A DNA stretch of 64,000 bases from Cliona cf. orientalis (GCA_963930775.1 OZ005705.1:5084001-5148000); one strand, 5' to 3'. Counted from the stretch's first letter, positions 37,101 to 52,100 are shown. Translations and numbers: made by a program. The notes: generated by a model from the sequence alone, not told the origin.

Positions 37101-40100
37101 GTCCTATCTAGGCCATTCTTCACTTCTAGGACTCCAAACAAAGACCAGAAGACAGAGGAACTCTTCTACTTTCTGCTCGTTCAAGTCCTATAACCCGGAG
37201 ACATTCATGAGCTCCGCGGCGACCGCTTTTGTGCATGCTACTCTCAAGCGCTCACAAAACGTGCCTCGCGCAAAAAGTGGCACGTTTTGGTTCCCCTGGA
37301 TGGATTCCCATGATTCAAGCACCATTCAATAGCTCTTTTGTTGCTCTACAATATAAGACTGGAACGAAGTTTTTCCATCGAGCGGTTCCAGAGTTACACG
37401 GCATCAAAAAATTGGAAAATTTCAGTACAACCGCGTGGTATTCTCCATGTCTTCTAAAAGTTTTGTCGAGTGTCTGACGCTTTGTCCAGTAAATACCAAG
37501 GAGGGGAGTGCTCAATATGAAGCTCCATTTTCCTAGGGAGCAGACATCATCATTCAAATGGTTAGTTTCTTTCTATATTCAAATCTTCAAGCAAATAATG
37601 AAGTCCAGGGATGAGGGTGAGCCTTACCAGCTGAAATGGCAAAAGACCTATGCCATAATTTGTGTAAATCAGCTGACGATGAAGCTGAAAAGCACAAGTT
37701 CACATTTATGAAAGTTAAATAAGATAGCAGTTTTCCCAGGTCCCACCTGTCTCTCTCTCTCTCTCTCTTTCACCTCTTACACACACCCCTACCCCCCTTG
37801 TATATACACGTGCACAATCTCTTAGGTGATGGTCAGCTATTGATGAGTATGAGATGGTGAGAGGGGGAACAATGGGGTTCCACTGCCAAAGAGAAGGTGC
37901 TGCCTAGGCCTCAGGTATAGCTTTTGTTTTGAAGCTATCTTTTGAGGTGCTAGCTACTCGGTCTAGGTCCTCGCACCACCCCTGTGGCTGCTGGAGCACT
38001 TAAGCTTACTCTGGTCAACCGTAGCTGTCAGTGTGTCATGATGGCATAGGAGACTGGTTGTGAAAGTTTTAACAACCTTCTACAAATCTTCAAGAAGGCC
38101 TTTGATAGCTGCATATAAATATCTTTGTACCACCTAGAAAGTTCTGTCATTGATTTATACGTATTTTATTCAATGTTTCTATGATAAAATAACAAAATTT
38201 TATACTATTTTTAACCGCTCGATGGAAAAACTTCGTTCCAGTCTTATATTGTAGAGCAACACAAGAGCTATTGAATGGTGCTTGAATCATGGGAATCCAT
38301 CCAGGGGAACCAAAACGTGCCACTTTTTGCGCGAGGCACTTTTTGTGAGCGCTTGATAGTAGCATGCACAAAAGCGGTCGCCGCGGAGCTCATGAATGTC
38401 TCCGGGTTATAGGACCTGAACGAGAAGAAAGTAGAAGAGTTCCTCTGTCTTCTGGTCTTTGTTTGGAGTCCTAGAAGTGAAGGATGGCCTAGATAGGACA
38501 GGTAAGAAAAATAGATAAAAAACGGCAAAAATTGCATGCACTGGAATGTGCCACCGGATGCACTTCCTGGATCTGCAACAATTGGACCGCTGGCCTAACG
38601 ACTGTAACATTGAAAATTTTTGGTATAATATGTATAATATAATCTCATCCCCAGGATCACTACTGGCTTTCAATGCTGCATGGTGATAAAAGCTGTAATG
38701 GAATATCCTTGGCGATGAGACTGAGCTACATATTATAGACAGTTATACCAGCAAGATGGCTGTCTTACACGGAGGAGGGTGAGTTGTAATGATAGATGAG
38801 CTGGAGAGAGGTCTCATGTCGGAGTATTTGTGAGGGGTCACTGGGTTCACATTGCTGGGTTGAACATCATCATCTTCAACGTAGTCCACCGCTGACTCAA
38901 GGGTCAGGATAATCTCAAGAACATAGCTCTAATGAAACAAAAGAAATCTATTTTACAGTTGAATAAGAAAGGCTATTTACAGGTACCAGAAAGAGCAGAT
39001 GAAATGAAACCAGGAAAATAATAATTATGATACAACAGGATTTTTTTTACATAAGGCTAAGAGGGGGAATCTTCCTAGTGTAGCTTGTCATCCTCAGGCC
39101 CATTCAAATGCAGCTCTAGCCGAGTTCACTTGGTGAATGACTTACTTGCATGTCTTCCTTCTCTTCAGAGGCTGCCTCAGCAAGGCGAGTGAGGATCTCT
39201 CTGAACATGTACGTGCTGAGGGGCAGCTGCAGAGCCCTGCACACCTGGAACGACTGACTGGCATACTGGTGGGAGGAGCAACTCGTAGCCCACTGCAAAT
39301 AATTGTACCAGGTTCATCATACTAACCAATATAAATGTATGTACATAAAGAAAATTGTTCATGGTACATGTAACTCTGAAAGAGAGCAAATTGAATCATC
39401 AATGAGTGACTCAATCACCATGCAGAGAGAGCATAATTATTATGCCACGACCATACAGGCTGTGGTACACTGCTCCTAATGAATCAACCTCTTCACCTAC
39501 AATGTACATGTACATGTACATGTATAGGTGACTGCTTTTGACCTAGTGTACAAGCATTATCAGCCTTAAGCGACTCCCAATTTTCCAATGTTACACACAC
39601 AAAAAGGCTGGGGACAAGGCTACTTTAAATTAGCAGTTTTCATTGAATCAGAAGTTTATGTGCATGTACCTGAAGAGCGATGTTAGCCCAGTTCTCTTTG
39701 AGGGAGGCACAGACTGGCTCAAAGACCTGAAGCATCTTGTTGACAAGACTAGAGAGCTCAGTCACCTTACCATTGGAGTTGGCCTGGTGGGTCACACCAG
39801 TCACATCTGAAATGAGAACAAGAAATAAAATAGTTAATGTGGTTCAATAATAATTTCATGTACCTGCAAATGGCCAAGGAGCACGGTGAGTTTCCCTGGA
39901 GGAGACAAAGTGGATGAGTGCCTTTGCCTCGGGGCTGAGGGAGGACTGGAACAGCTCTGTGTTGTCACGCAGAGACTCAATGGAGCCAGTGGAGATGAGC
40001 TTTGTGGTGCTGCTGCTACTGTTGTCTATCTCACTGGAGAGGAGGCTGATGGTTGATGGAGAACGAAGAGTGATGTCCTGCTGTGTGAACCTGGACAATC

Positions 40101-43100
40101 AAGGAGAAGAAGACATATAATTGTACTTGCATCCTATTTATCTAGGGTACATCTTGAGTCGTAAATTTATTGCATATGTAGTCTAGCTCTGCTTTTATTT
40201 TATCTTTCGACCAAATCCAAAAAATCATGGGAAAAGGAAAATGTTTCGTGGTCAAGTCTTAAATTCTGTGGGTACATAGAATTTTGCAGCCACCATGAAA
40301 GCCAAATTTGAAAAATTTTAGGCTATGTAGTATAAATAAGTGTATTCAATCAAAGTAACTACCAACTACACGTAGCTAAACACACCTGGCCTGTAGAGCA
40401 GCCACTTTATCATCCTTACAGGCGAGCACGACCACCAGGTTCCCCAACAACCTCTTGCTGTGCTCAAAGATGAGGGTTCGTATGAGGTCAAGGCCAAGCA
40501 GGACAACGTGGAGGAGGAGAGGGAGGTGGGGAGACCAGTCCACATCCTGGAGCGTGATCACCAGCTCCGAGAGAAGGATCAATGCAAAATTACACCTGGG
40601 TAAAGAAATGAAATCAGATGAACAAGAGTGTTAAATGACACAACTACATGGTTCAGTAGGATAAACCAACAACATGACTACAAACTGATGGTGGGGTCAT
40701 GCTGTGCACTGCATTACATGTACATGTACCTATGGAGAGAAGTACATGTAGTCAGTGGCTATGCTGTATACTGCTTTACACAATAGTCAGTGGCTACACT
40801 GTACACTGCTTTATCTGTGGAGACCAATAGTCAGTAGCTAGGCTGTACACTGCTTTACCTATGGAGAGCAGAGGGTTGCTTTATGGGTGCTCTCAATACA
40901 TCCTTCATGTTGGCATAGTACAGCTTGACGGAAGGTAGTGGGAGGGGCACGGGGTGACCAGGGTTGTGTTGAATAGCTCTCCTCCAAGCCATGGCCCACC
41001 CAGCCCCTTCCTGGCCCCCGGGGGGCTCTCCAGACACTGCTACCCCCGTTCCTCCATTGTAGCGAGAGTGGTGGGCATGGTGGTGGGCGTGGTGGTGGGC
41101 AGTCACATGATAGTAGGGAGGGGAATCCGTCACTTGAATATCAGAAGAAATCATCTCAACAGACTAGTGAACAAAACAAAGCAATAACTTTAATAATAAT
41201 TATAAGATACTGGCTAGTTTTCAAAAATCCAGTATAACAATCTACATACAGTATATAAATACTTAGTTTTCAAAAAAAAATTAGACTCCCCATATAGAGC
41301 CAATCAATATTTGAAAATGGTCTTTTCGTTTAATTAGAAAATTAGTGTAGCCAGCTTTAGCAAAGCGTCTCAATTATACTCTCCAGTGGTTTATATAGCA
41401 CTAGCATAGCACAAGGCAACTAATCATGCAAGCAGGCAATGATTTAGAAATATAATTCTGTTTCCATCATGTAAATTCCGTCACCCTACTTGCTACATTC
41501 TCGTAGCAATCCTTTCCCATTGAAATACTACTACATTAACATTATAAAAGATCACCGACCATCTCTACAAATGAAGTATTCAGCAAGTTCAAAACAGTAT
41601 TACCATGGCACGTTAATTTGTGGGATATGGCAATTGGCAGGAAACTAAAGGCTACTGAGATTCGTAAGGTCAGGTGGCATTAAAAACGACATAGAATTGA
41701 AGTACATATAGGGATGGCAGTGCCAAATACTACAAAAACATGATATGTAGGGACAATCGCATCCACTATAATATTATTCGTTCATCTTCTGAGCAGAGTT
41801 ATAGGGGGTATAGGAATAACTAACCAACAATGTGATCAATATTACTAGCCCCAAGTCAGACTCAAGCTGTAGAGGGGGCTGCATGAATTCCACCCACATG
41901 CATAGACTCAAGAAGATTTCTACTGAATCAGAAGTACCCAACAGCAGAGGCTTACCCGTATTAGGATTCGACATTGATAGGTGTGTGATAATTGAGAATA
42001 GCAAGCATAGGGATGTATAGTGGATGTAATTGTCCATACAAATCTTTTCTTGCGTACTTCTTGGTACTGCCTTCCCTACTTCATCTTTCAATTGTTTCTT
42101 ATACTAGATATTTACTACATTCCTTACCAGCCCCACATAACTGCAATGATGAATTTCATTGTCCATATAATTTACACCCCGAGTCCCAATCAACAAAAAA
42201 GAATTCGGCCAACGGATGAGGAAATTATGTGGTAATTATGATGAAAATGCGGTAAAGACAGCTTCAAAATAATTATTTAGCTTGTATGAAAGGTTGTTGG
42301 GACCCAGAATTCAAACCTAGCGTAGAAGAGATTGTGATGGCGATTCTCTCAGTTCGCTTTCTATGGCAAGTTTGTACTCCGGGGGGGGGGGGGGGGGGGG
42401 GGGGGGGAGATTCCCCTATTCAGTCTAGCACATAGCCAGGCCAGGTCGGGGTCACATCTGGGTCAACCGGCCCATGCCGCACACCCCAATATTATATGAT
42501 ACTAAGCATGCACACTTAGTCGATGTGTCCGAGGTAGACAATGGCGGTGTACAGTAGGGCGGTGCAATACCTTTTCATGAGAGACAAAGATGTAGTAAGT
42601 TTTTCATTATATCCCCAGTAGCAATTTACTTTTCTGCGGTTATGAGGCGTAATTATGAAACTTCTGAGGTAATCTATGAAGTAATTACTGTATAGCGGGA
42701 AATTTTCGTATGGTGCTAATTTTTGTATATTTCGTATGTTCGATCCCTTATACGAAAATAAAAATTTGAACGTGTAAAAATTTTTTCCTTTAGTGCGTGA
42801 CCTTTGACCTATATGCCTACCATGGCCACACGCAATCACTAGCAGCAGGTGCTAAATGCAAGGCTAGCTCACTGAACAATGTCTCTTTATCAGTTCTTTG
42901 CCAAGGCGTCGAAACAGAGTGACCTTCCTGATCCCAGAGCACTGCTATACATGTATATGAGCCCAGCTACAATCAAGGAAGCCAGTGTTGCTAGCGTTAC
43001 CATATACCGCACGTAACTGCGAGCACTATACCAGCTGCGCATGCACGCAATCTCCCGCAGCAAGCATACGAAATTCAAGAATACGAAATTTTATTCTAAG

Positions 43101-46100
43101 GATGTTTTGGTCAATCATGCAAAAATTAACACCAACAAAAATTTCCCGCTATACGGTATCCAACAACTTAGGGCCTTCATGGAGCTTTTCTGAGACTTGA
43201 AAATCGGTAAGTATATAGAGAATTTGACACATGTATCCAATGAATAGATTAAAGGCTGAGTACTATTTTCTCTGACAAGTACCGCTGGTCAAACTTTACG
43301 TGTTCTCTTGGTTGATGTAGTCCCGTTGATAAATAAGCTAGCCTTGCACTATATACATGTATTACATGTATAGCATCATGCATGAGATGTGCAATGCCAC
43401 GAGTGATCTGAACGTTGGTAGCTGTACTGTACTGTCGAGTTCATCTCCTGCTTGTCAGTTGGTCTCAGACTCCCATCTCTGTGATTGAGCATGAGGCACC
43501 AGTATCCATGTAATCGTAGACTATGTACACACCATATTGACGACCATGTATCATATGCACCATTAGAACTATGCAGCTACTGGGGATGTGGTCAAGTTAT
43601 GAACCCAATTTGGTCAAGTCAGGCCATTATTACATATGCATACATGTACACTGTATGTGCAAGCTGGACTAACACACATGCAGACATACGGCTGAGTAGC
43701 TAGATTCTTATGAGTTAGCGGTCAAAAAAAGTTGCCATTTGTACACTTGCAAAACAGAGGAGGAATGGATTGGAAAATTGCAAACTAGCACCATCTGTAC
43801 TGTGGTAGGGTGCTAGTACTACTGGAAGCACTATCTAACTCTTTTCATTATTTTCGTGGTTGACTTTGGTTGGTTGATTGCCTGTGGTGATATTATTATA
43901 CAAGTCCATGATGGGCAAGGCCAAAAACATCGTGGCAGTGCGGCCAACACTTCCCAGTGTCAGCAAGCAACAATGGCCGCTGTCATCCAGCTGATGGCAT
44001 CTTTGACACTAATATTCTTGTATCTCATGCTATTTGTCCAAGTCTCTGCAGGTATGGCTTAGTAACAAAGAAGATTGCAAGCGAGATCGAGCATGTGTAT
44101 GGATTACATCATCGCTTGTGCAGTGCCACACCCCTGGACTAGTTACCGTCATAATTTAAAAACATGAAAATTAATTCTGAGGGCCTCTTCGAACTTTCTA
44201 CGAAAATCAACATCCCTGAAAATTACCCGCCATACGGTATAACATGTTATAGGACACTACTTATAGTACGCATTCTTATTGATTTTACTTAGCAACAGCC
44301 ACCACGAACAATTTACCACCAGAATAGAAACCATAGGCTTCCGGTTGTTGGAGTGCTATGGGCTGTAGATAAGGATCCAAACAGCTACCTATCCGCAGAA
44401 AAGGCAGAACAGCTAGCTACCCCTGTATTGAGATTAAGCATAGGTACTGTGTGCGACTCAGGGGCCAGCCATGCCATACAGTAGGTCTAGTCACTCAAGC
44501 AGTGATGGGATGTGTTTATCCTGTTAGAGGTCAACTTAGAAGACTGGAAGAACTGGGCTAGGTTTTATAGGAGCTAATCCGCATAGCAAGTACAATCGTT
44601 CTTGTTACACCAACACTGGCAGAATAGAATAATACATTCCTGCCTACAGTTTCGACTGCTATGCTGCAGTCTTCTTCAGGGCAATAATGAACAAGCAATA
44701 CATAACACTAGCTATATACAGTTCAGTTGTGGGTGTGGCTTGTCCGCGGTAGCCATGATGGTAGACGTCACAACGTCATCAGAGTCTGAGTTCTGGGAGT
44801 ATGGCAGCCCAATAGGTGGATCTCACGGTGGCCTCTAGCTCCTCTCCTTTCTTCAATTGCTCGACTTGAAGTTGACGGTTTCCAGAAGTACTAAGAATAA
44901 TAATGCTTACAGTTTCGTCAACTTCAAGTCAAGTAATGGAAGAAGAGAGAATAGCAAGCGTAGGGATTCCTAGCCTTCTTAAAGTTGGTTGGCCTAGCTT
45001 ATTTTAAAAAGCACTGTAGGGCATTCAAGGACAACACAGCCGAATCACTTTTTCTCACTTATTCAAATCTGCCTCCACAGAGAACAGCACAAGGAGTGGT
45101 TGAACCATATTCGACAAGTAATAATATGGGACAGGATATCATTGAAGACGAAATGATTTCATCCCTGGAAGCTCTACAAAGACACTGGCTGAGGAGCAAC
45201 TGGGTATTGCACATGTGGAGGCAGGCACAAACTACTGGAACAATGTCACCAGTACCATGATGCACAGTTGCCATGGATGATCCTTAATAGTATGATAGTA
45301 CTCAAAGTGACACAAAATTGATAAAAACATTATGTTATACTTACTCATAATTATTATACAATCTAATCACAGGTGTGCAGCTAAATTAATAGAGTTACCC
45401 TGTCATGTCGACATAAACATGTTACTGATATTAAGTTGGACTCGACTGTCATGTACCTGGACAGGATACTGTTGTTATGGGGACTATTAATCTCGGAAGA
45501 ATCTAATTGCACCAAACAAATAAGTGCATGTCTTTTCACTGGTCGGATAGTTCAACATTCAATGTAAATTTCAGTATCAGATCAAAACTGACACAAGTCA
45601 TGAATAGCTATTCCTAGCAAGACACCTGGGGACATGGGGACAGGCTAGAGTAGTCCATGGTACCTTAAACAGGGACAAATTATTGCTTGTTTGCTTACCT
45701 TAAGGCCATTTGGCCATAACCACAAGGCCAAAGGCATAACCCGTGTGTGGGGTAATTTACCACACAAATGCATGACATATCTGACATAAGCCTACCCTTA
45801 TACCATGGATTACGGCTCCAAAATGTAAGTATCGGGCCACACAGTACCTAAATTTAGGTAGTGGCTAGCCACCACGGGAGCCAGATTTTACTGTGGCACC
45901 TAAATTTAGGTATCTACCGCTCCAAAATGTGAATATTGGGCCACAGTATCGTAGTAGTTAGCAATCACAGATGGATTTTACTGTGGTACCTAAATTTTTG
46001 GCATCTAGCTGCCTCATATTTAGGACCTCTAATAATTTTTGCTTATTATGACAAATGATTATTAGTTATTTCAGCTTCCTCATAGCATCAACTCTTCTGC

Positions 46101-49100
46101 TCCTTGTACTCATCCTCCATCAGAATGCCCTGATCAAAAACGTTTCTTAGCTTGACAAGCTGCTTGAAATATGTTCCACAAAGTTTAGCTTTCTTCATCG
46201 GTGAAACCGATGAACTCGTGCAGCAGTGGGAGCGGCTTGACCACGTGGAACCAATGCTCGACACAGAATATTAATAACAGTGAGCATTCCACTCATGATG
46301 GCATCATTACTATAATATATTCTCAGTTTTGGAACGTTTACTTGCAGTTTCATGGTGAAACATGGCAGCACCAGCAGGAGGATTGTCTAAGTCGGAATAA
46401 CCCCCATTAGCAAGCATCTCTGCCCAAAATCTGATTTGATAATGGGAGTACTTGTCTGAGTGCTTGGCAAGTAGCTTCCCTTCCAATTTTAGAGCTGCAG
46501 CTCTTGTTTCTTCTGCAGATGATCCTTTTTTACCTTCTTAGCTGAATGTCCTAGCTCTTCACTTGCTGGACATTTATGGGATTCTGGATGTCCTTTACTG
46601 GGAGCCCCAATACACCAGAGTATTACCTTTTCTCCCTTCCTGATCAGTACTCACACATCATTTACATCAAGACGACTCTTTTCACTGTGGCCAGAGCACG
46701 GGTAGAAGAGCGTCTGATCCACTTTAGTCACATGCTCTGCGCTTGCATGTATGCAATAGCACTATAGATATATTATTACAAGGAGTGAGCTCGCTTCACT
46801 CCCTCACTCCTTTATCTCTGTGCTGCATATTATTGTGCATGTACCGTCGACAACCTTTACCTACGTATTTTTGCGCATGCGCACGTGCACATCCTTCCTG
46901 ATCATGTGACTTTATCAATCAGCTAGCTAAAGAAATTCGTTAGTTGTCTTGCAGCTTCGCTTGCAAGGGCTCCCAAGAGAAGACGCTTAGAATAGTATCG
47001 CCTCCTTCTGGAAAGCACCTATGGGCAATATTGACTCCAGAGTGTCACCCTTTACATTCTCTAGGCCGCCATTGTAAGTGGTACTGTTCAGTCTAATTCT
47101 GCCCCGGCGTTTCTTTGAAGCAGCTGACTTCAGTCGCTGCTGGAGTGTCAGTGGGCTATCTGTTGTATCACCCCAAGTCCAGCGATGCCTAGAAATAAAA
47201 CATTTTAGCTCGGGTCGAATTGCTTCCGGTCACCTTTCCGGTTGTACACACGCGTACGCACGCACGGACAACTATAATCTTAGTATAATGATAGCTATAG
47301 CCAAGAGTATATTATACTCTTGCTATAGTGCTATTTAATAGTACTGAATCAGGTGATGTGTGCACTGTATGAGCAGTGTACAAACAGCTTACATAACTAT
47401 ACATGTTTACTCATCCATGCAGTATCTACTCTACTTCTGTTTACAATTGTAGGTCTAGTCACTCAAGCAGTGATGGGATGTGTTATCCTGCTAGAGGTCA
47501 ACTCACTGGTAGCCATCTACAAGCCACCCAGCTTGCACCAAAACAGGAAGCAAATGTAGCAATCAATTTGCTAGCCCCGTTCTATACCATGGAATGGAGA
47601 CAACGGAATGGGCGTTGGACGCTGTACAAACGGGGTAGACAGATAGACGGATAACGAAAACGGCAACTTTTTTTGATCGCTATTGTATTTCTGATAACCA
47701 AAGATGTGGGCCAGTCTGTCAGTGTGGTTGCTTTCTCCACTCAGTGTGGGACTGATGGTCCATCAGCACCACTTATATGTAGAGAATAAAGCCCAAAAAG
47801 AAGAAATTTTGAATCTTCAATCAACAATTGTGCAACTTCAAGAGGAGAAACAGCACCTTAGAGGGCAGAATCAGTATCTTCAAGAAGAGAAACAGCAACT
47901 TCAAAAGGAGAATCAGTACCTTCAAGAGGACAAACAGCAACTTCAAGAAGAGAAACAGCACCTTCAAGAGGAGAAACAGTGACTTCAAAAGGACCTTCAA
48001 GATGGCGGCAGTACTTGGAACAAAGTTGTGTTTTGTGTAACTACAGCATATGGAGTAACTTCAGTTGTGGCTGGAATTGCCGGTGGAGCAGTAAAGCCAA
48101 CAACCCTGTATCAAGCTGCAACTTTTTTACTTTACTACATTTTTGGAATTGACTTATCCACCAGTATCCCTAAGATTGCAGGTCCATCTGGAATAATATG
48201 ACTAATTTAAACCCTACTACTGAAAACAATATTATGTACATGTACCTTTGTCCAATGTATATGCATGCACTAATACATGTAAAAATGGCTTCACTGTTTT
48301 ATGTACATGTATACATCCATATGATATTATTTTGATACAAACATCACGATCTCTTCATGACACCCTTAGTGAATACTGCCTACAATATTCAATAAAGTCT
48401 CATTAAATTTAATTTTGTCTACACTAGTGACATGACATAATTCTGTTAATCCTTCCTTTACTGGCCACACACCCAGTTGCTATGAACATGCGGCAGTGCC
48501 GTACGGACAGAGAGAAAGTCCGCACTACAAGGCTCAGAATTGGTCAGAACTGTAGGGCCATGTGCACAAAGAAGAGTTGGCCCTAATGCCTCAGGCTAGA
48601 GCATTGTAGAACAAGCGGTGCAAAGTGTCACGCATTTCAAACACGAAGAGGCCTGCTGAGCAGGCACTAGCCACCAAGCCTCGAGCGAAGTGAGAGGGGA
48701 GGTCTATTCTTTTGTCATACCTGTCAATAGTCCGGTAGCGATGTTCGAGTAGAGTGAGAATGTCGCCATTGCACACTTCTTAGTTCGAGCATAGTAGTTG
48801 GTGTTACCATTCGGTGAGGGGTCTGGCCTAGCGCCTTCCATCTGCGCATACGCACTTGTGCTAATAGGCAAACATACTCTTTGTGCATAGATCATACGTA
48901 AACGTACTCTCTCTCTCTATGAGTGTACTGTTAATAGATGGTCATGCATACTAGCCACATTATCCCATGACCGTGACATCAAACATACCTGTTACAGTTG
49001 TACATGTGTATAATAATAATACAAAACACAATGTACATGTATGATGTTGTACATGAATATACATGTACTATATAACATACCCTTAGGTCTCTCATGAGCT

Positions 49101-52100
49101 CTGATACGATGGAGGCTGGTTTGGTTCGGCTGAAGCAGACCATGATTCTCTTGGCCTGCTGGAGCATGACACTCAGGTTGCCAGACACACAGGTCAGACG
49201 AGCTAGAAAGTTGAGAGTGGAGCGGATGTTCTGGGGCCAAGTGCAAAGGGCACTCCACAGGTCTTCAATCTCCTTCAAATGTTCATCACCATACTGAAAC
49301 AGAAAACACAGTTTAGAGTTATTAAAGATATACAGGAATTGCATGTAGATTCATGATATAGCACTGAGATTTATGACAAGGCGTTGACTTGCATGGATAA
49401 CATTCAACACATACGAAAGCCAGATATATTGGCCAACAACATGTACAATGTACATTGTACATGCATAGCGCATGTACACGTATACAATACAAACTCTTTA
49501 CATTGTACACATAAAATTTACATGTAGCTAGTTGATATGCCTACCTTTGCTGTGATATAGAGAAGATTATGCAGAACAACCTTTGTCCCCTCGAGAGAGC
49601 CCCACCCACTTCCTCTGAGTCCTATGTTCCCCTCGTCATCCTCGTCTTCCTCAAGGGGGTAGTCTGGGGGAGGGTGGGCGGGGCCAGAGGGTGGGGGGTG
49701 ACACTCATCTACCAGCTCAATGTTGGAGAGCCACGGCACCATGTACTGGAGGATGCTACGCTGACCATTACGAGGAGCCATCTCGAAACGAAGAACCATT
49801 TCTATATAAGGAAACAAGAAAATCCACTTCAATAATTCCCTTTCACTCTCTTTTGGTCTGTCTTTCTTTCTCCTCTCCTCCATCTCCCATCTCCCCACAT
49901 CCCTCTCCTCCCTCTCTCTCTCTCTCTCTTTCCCTCCCTCCCTTCCTCTCCCTCTCCCTCTCCAATTGATTAAGCTCCTTCACAAGTGAAACATGCGTAA
50001 ATATAAGAGCCACTTAAGCATGCAACAGTCTTTTGACTTACCACAGAACATGGGCAAGGTGAGCTCAGGGTTAGCAGTGGCTAGTTCCTTGCTGAGTCCA
50101 ACATGGCTAAAGGAGTGGGGGCCAGCGACCAGACAGCCCTTCAACTCCAGCCGCCTACCAGGCACACCAACCAGGACAGCTGCCTGCTCAGCGGAACCAA
50201 AGAATCTGCAATAGCAATCATACAGGAATCGAGGGGAATGGAAGCTGATCACATATGCACAATCAATAATATGTCTCTCCAATCTAAATTTACATAACAT
50301 TTATGTTATACAGTGTATGTTGCAATTTTTACAGCATAGGGGCAAGGGACTCATAAGCAAGGTACATGCATGTGTAAAAGTACCTGTACATGTACAAGAA
50401 CTTGGGATGCCAAAGAGGAGAGGAGGGGGTTTATTCTTGGACGAATATGTAGCAGAATATAACAACGACTAGCTGTGGGTTGGCTAACCTCTTATCAAGA
50501 ATCTGCAGGAGGTGAGTTGCCCTCTCCCTTGTGGTGAAGTCCAAATCAGCCGTCTTGTAGAGTACCAGGTGAAGCACAGTCACCATGTCACACGGGTAAG
50601 ATGGGCTGCAGCAGAATACATGTACATGCACAGACATGTAATTACAATGTATCTCTTTTACCATAGAGCCTGCACCAAATCAATAGGCACTATACAATAA
50701 ACACCGGATCATTGCTCATTATTGCACAGAATCACTCACTTAGTGGCTAGAGTGTTTGAGAGGGCGTGGAAGCAGAGCTGAGGGCAGTCTGCCTTGGACT
50801 TGTAGCAGTGGTCAATGACCCAGTTGAACAGAGTGGGGTGGGTGTTGTTCTGGAGCAGCATCTGAACCGTCTTCCTCCCGAGGACCTGAACCTAGAGGTC
50901 AGGGAACACTCAAACAATGATATACACTTATTTGCTACAAGAATTGATTAATTCACATAAAGCACATGAACAACCCAAACAATGATCTCCATCAGAGATG
51001 AAAGGTGTGGCCTGGGAATACACTGTACATAATTATATGTACATGTACATCAATAGTAGCCATGTGGATAAAATGCACAGGTATAATATTATTTGTACAT
51101 GTAAGTATGCTTTTCTTATGAGCCTATCTCTATAAAATTTTGTAGCTAAAATACATACATAATATTATACTCCCAGCACGCAGGATTCAATGGCACATAC
51201 ATGTATAATATACTTACCCTGTTTTCACCACTACTGAGCATGTTCTCCAGCCAGCGGTAGAGGGTTGACTCCTTGTCCAGGACCTTGCTGGTGAAGACTG
51301 GTCCCCCACAGAGCAGGGCAGACATGGCACGCAGGGCATTGAACGACAGGGCACTGGCACGAGGGTTACGCCTGGAAAAACAGGGAGTACACGTATTTAC
51401 ATCTTATAATATTATGTCAAAATTAATATACAATGCCCACATCACTTGGGTCCAGGGCTAGCACCACGCTTACAAGTGCATGAAAATTCACGAATCCTCC
51501 CTAACCTAAGGGGCAATCATCCCATTACCTGCTCAAATCCCTGCAAAATGCAGAGCCACTTACATATACGTAGGTAGGTACCTATCCTTGAGAACTAGGG
51601 GTGATATGTACATGTACATGTATAAAGTTTGCACAGTTTAAGACCACGAAGTTTGTTTAGATTGCTAACCAACATATTCTGGATTCTCCCAGAAGGAAAT
51701 TACAGCAAGATTTTTAATGGTACTCGATTACAGCACCAAATTTTTTCATGTTTATCACAGTCGAGCGTGGTAGCCCATATGCTGGCCCACTGACCTTCAA
51801 CCTTTGGTACTGTTACACTGATATGACACTATGAGTGTGCCTACCTTAATTCTTGTTCTGACTCCTTCATGAATCCAAACATCCCACACCAGGTGGAAAA
51901 CAGGTAAAATAGGTTGTACCGCATCTCCGAGTTGAAGAGGCGTATCCTCATATCACCCCTGGGGAACGAGTTGATGACATTAGCAATGAAGGAGGCAAAA
52001 TAGAGACGAAGCTCCTGAAGGTAGCTCATCACACGGTCTGTCTCACTCTCAAGGTAGTTCCTGGAGGGGGGAGGGGGGAGGGAGGGAGGGGAGAGGAAGG

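Larger units (their letters stand above)
41164..49080. other. Largest FRY intron (between exons 28 and 29), 7.9 kb
   Basis: Holds a 27-nt G run, a MITE (42686-43158), a truncated end of a like MITE near 44190-44242 (CCGCCATACGGTA), and short palindromes such as 'ACCTAAATTTAGG' repeated at 45850-45985. It also holds a hairpin-like pair near 44855-44940 (GACTTGAAGTTGACG and its complement), a duplicated segment (44481-44548 and 47449-47504), the plus-strand coiled-coil gene and repeat R1 copy 3. Other plus-strand frames between 43850 and 46770 lack support. Confidence 0.7.

Noticed and set aside
43850-44242. Possible further MITE of the GGAAATTTTCG family
   Set aside because: Only the right end (CCGCCATACGGTA) is clear. 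No left inverted end was found, so it was not listed as a full element.
44985-45260. 91-codon plus-strand frame in the large FRY intron
   Set aside because: Composition is protein-like in part, but no splice partners, homology or poly-A signal could be tied to it.
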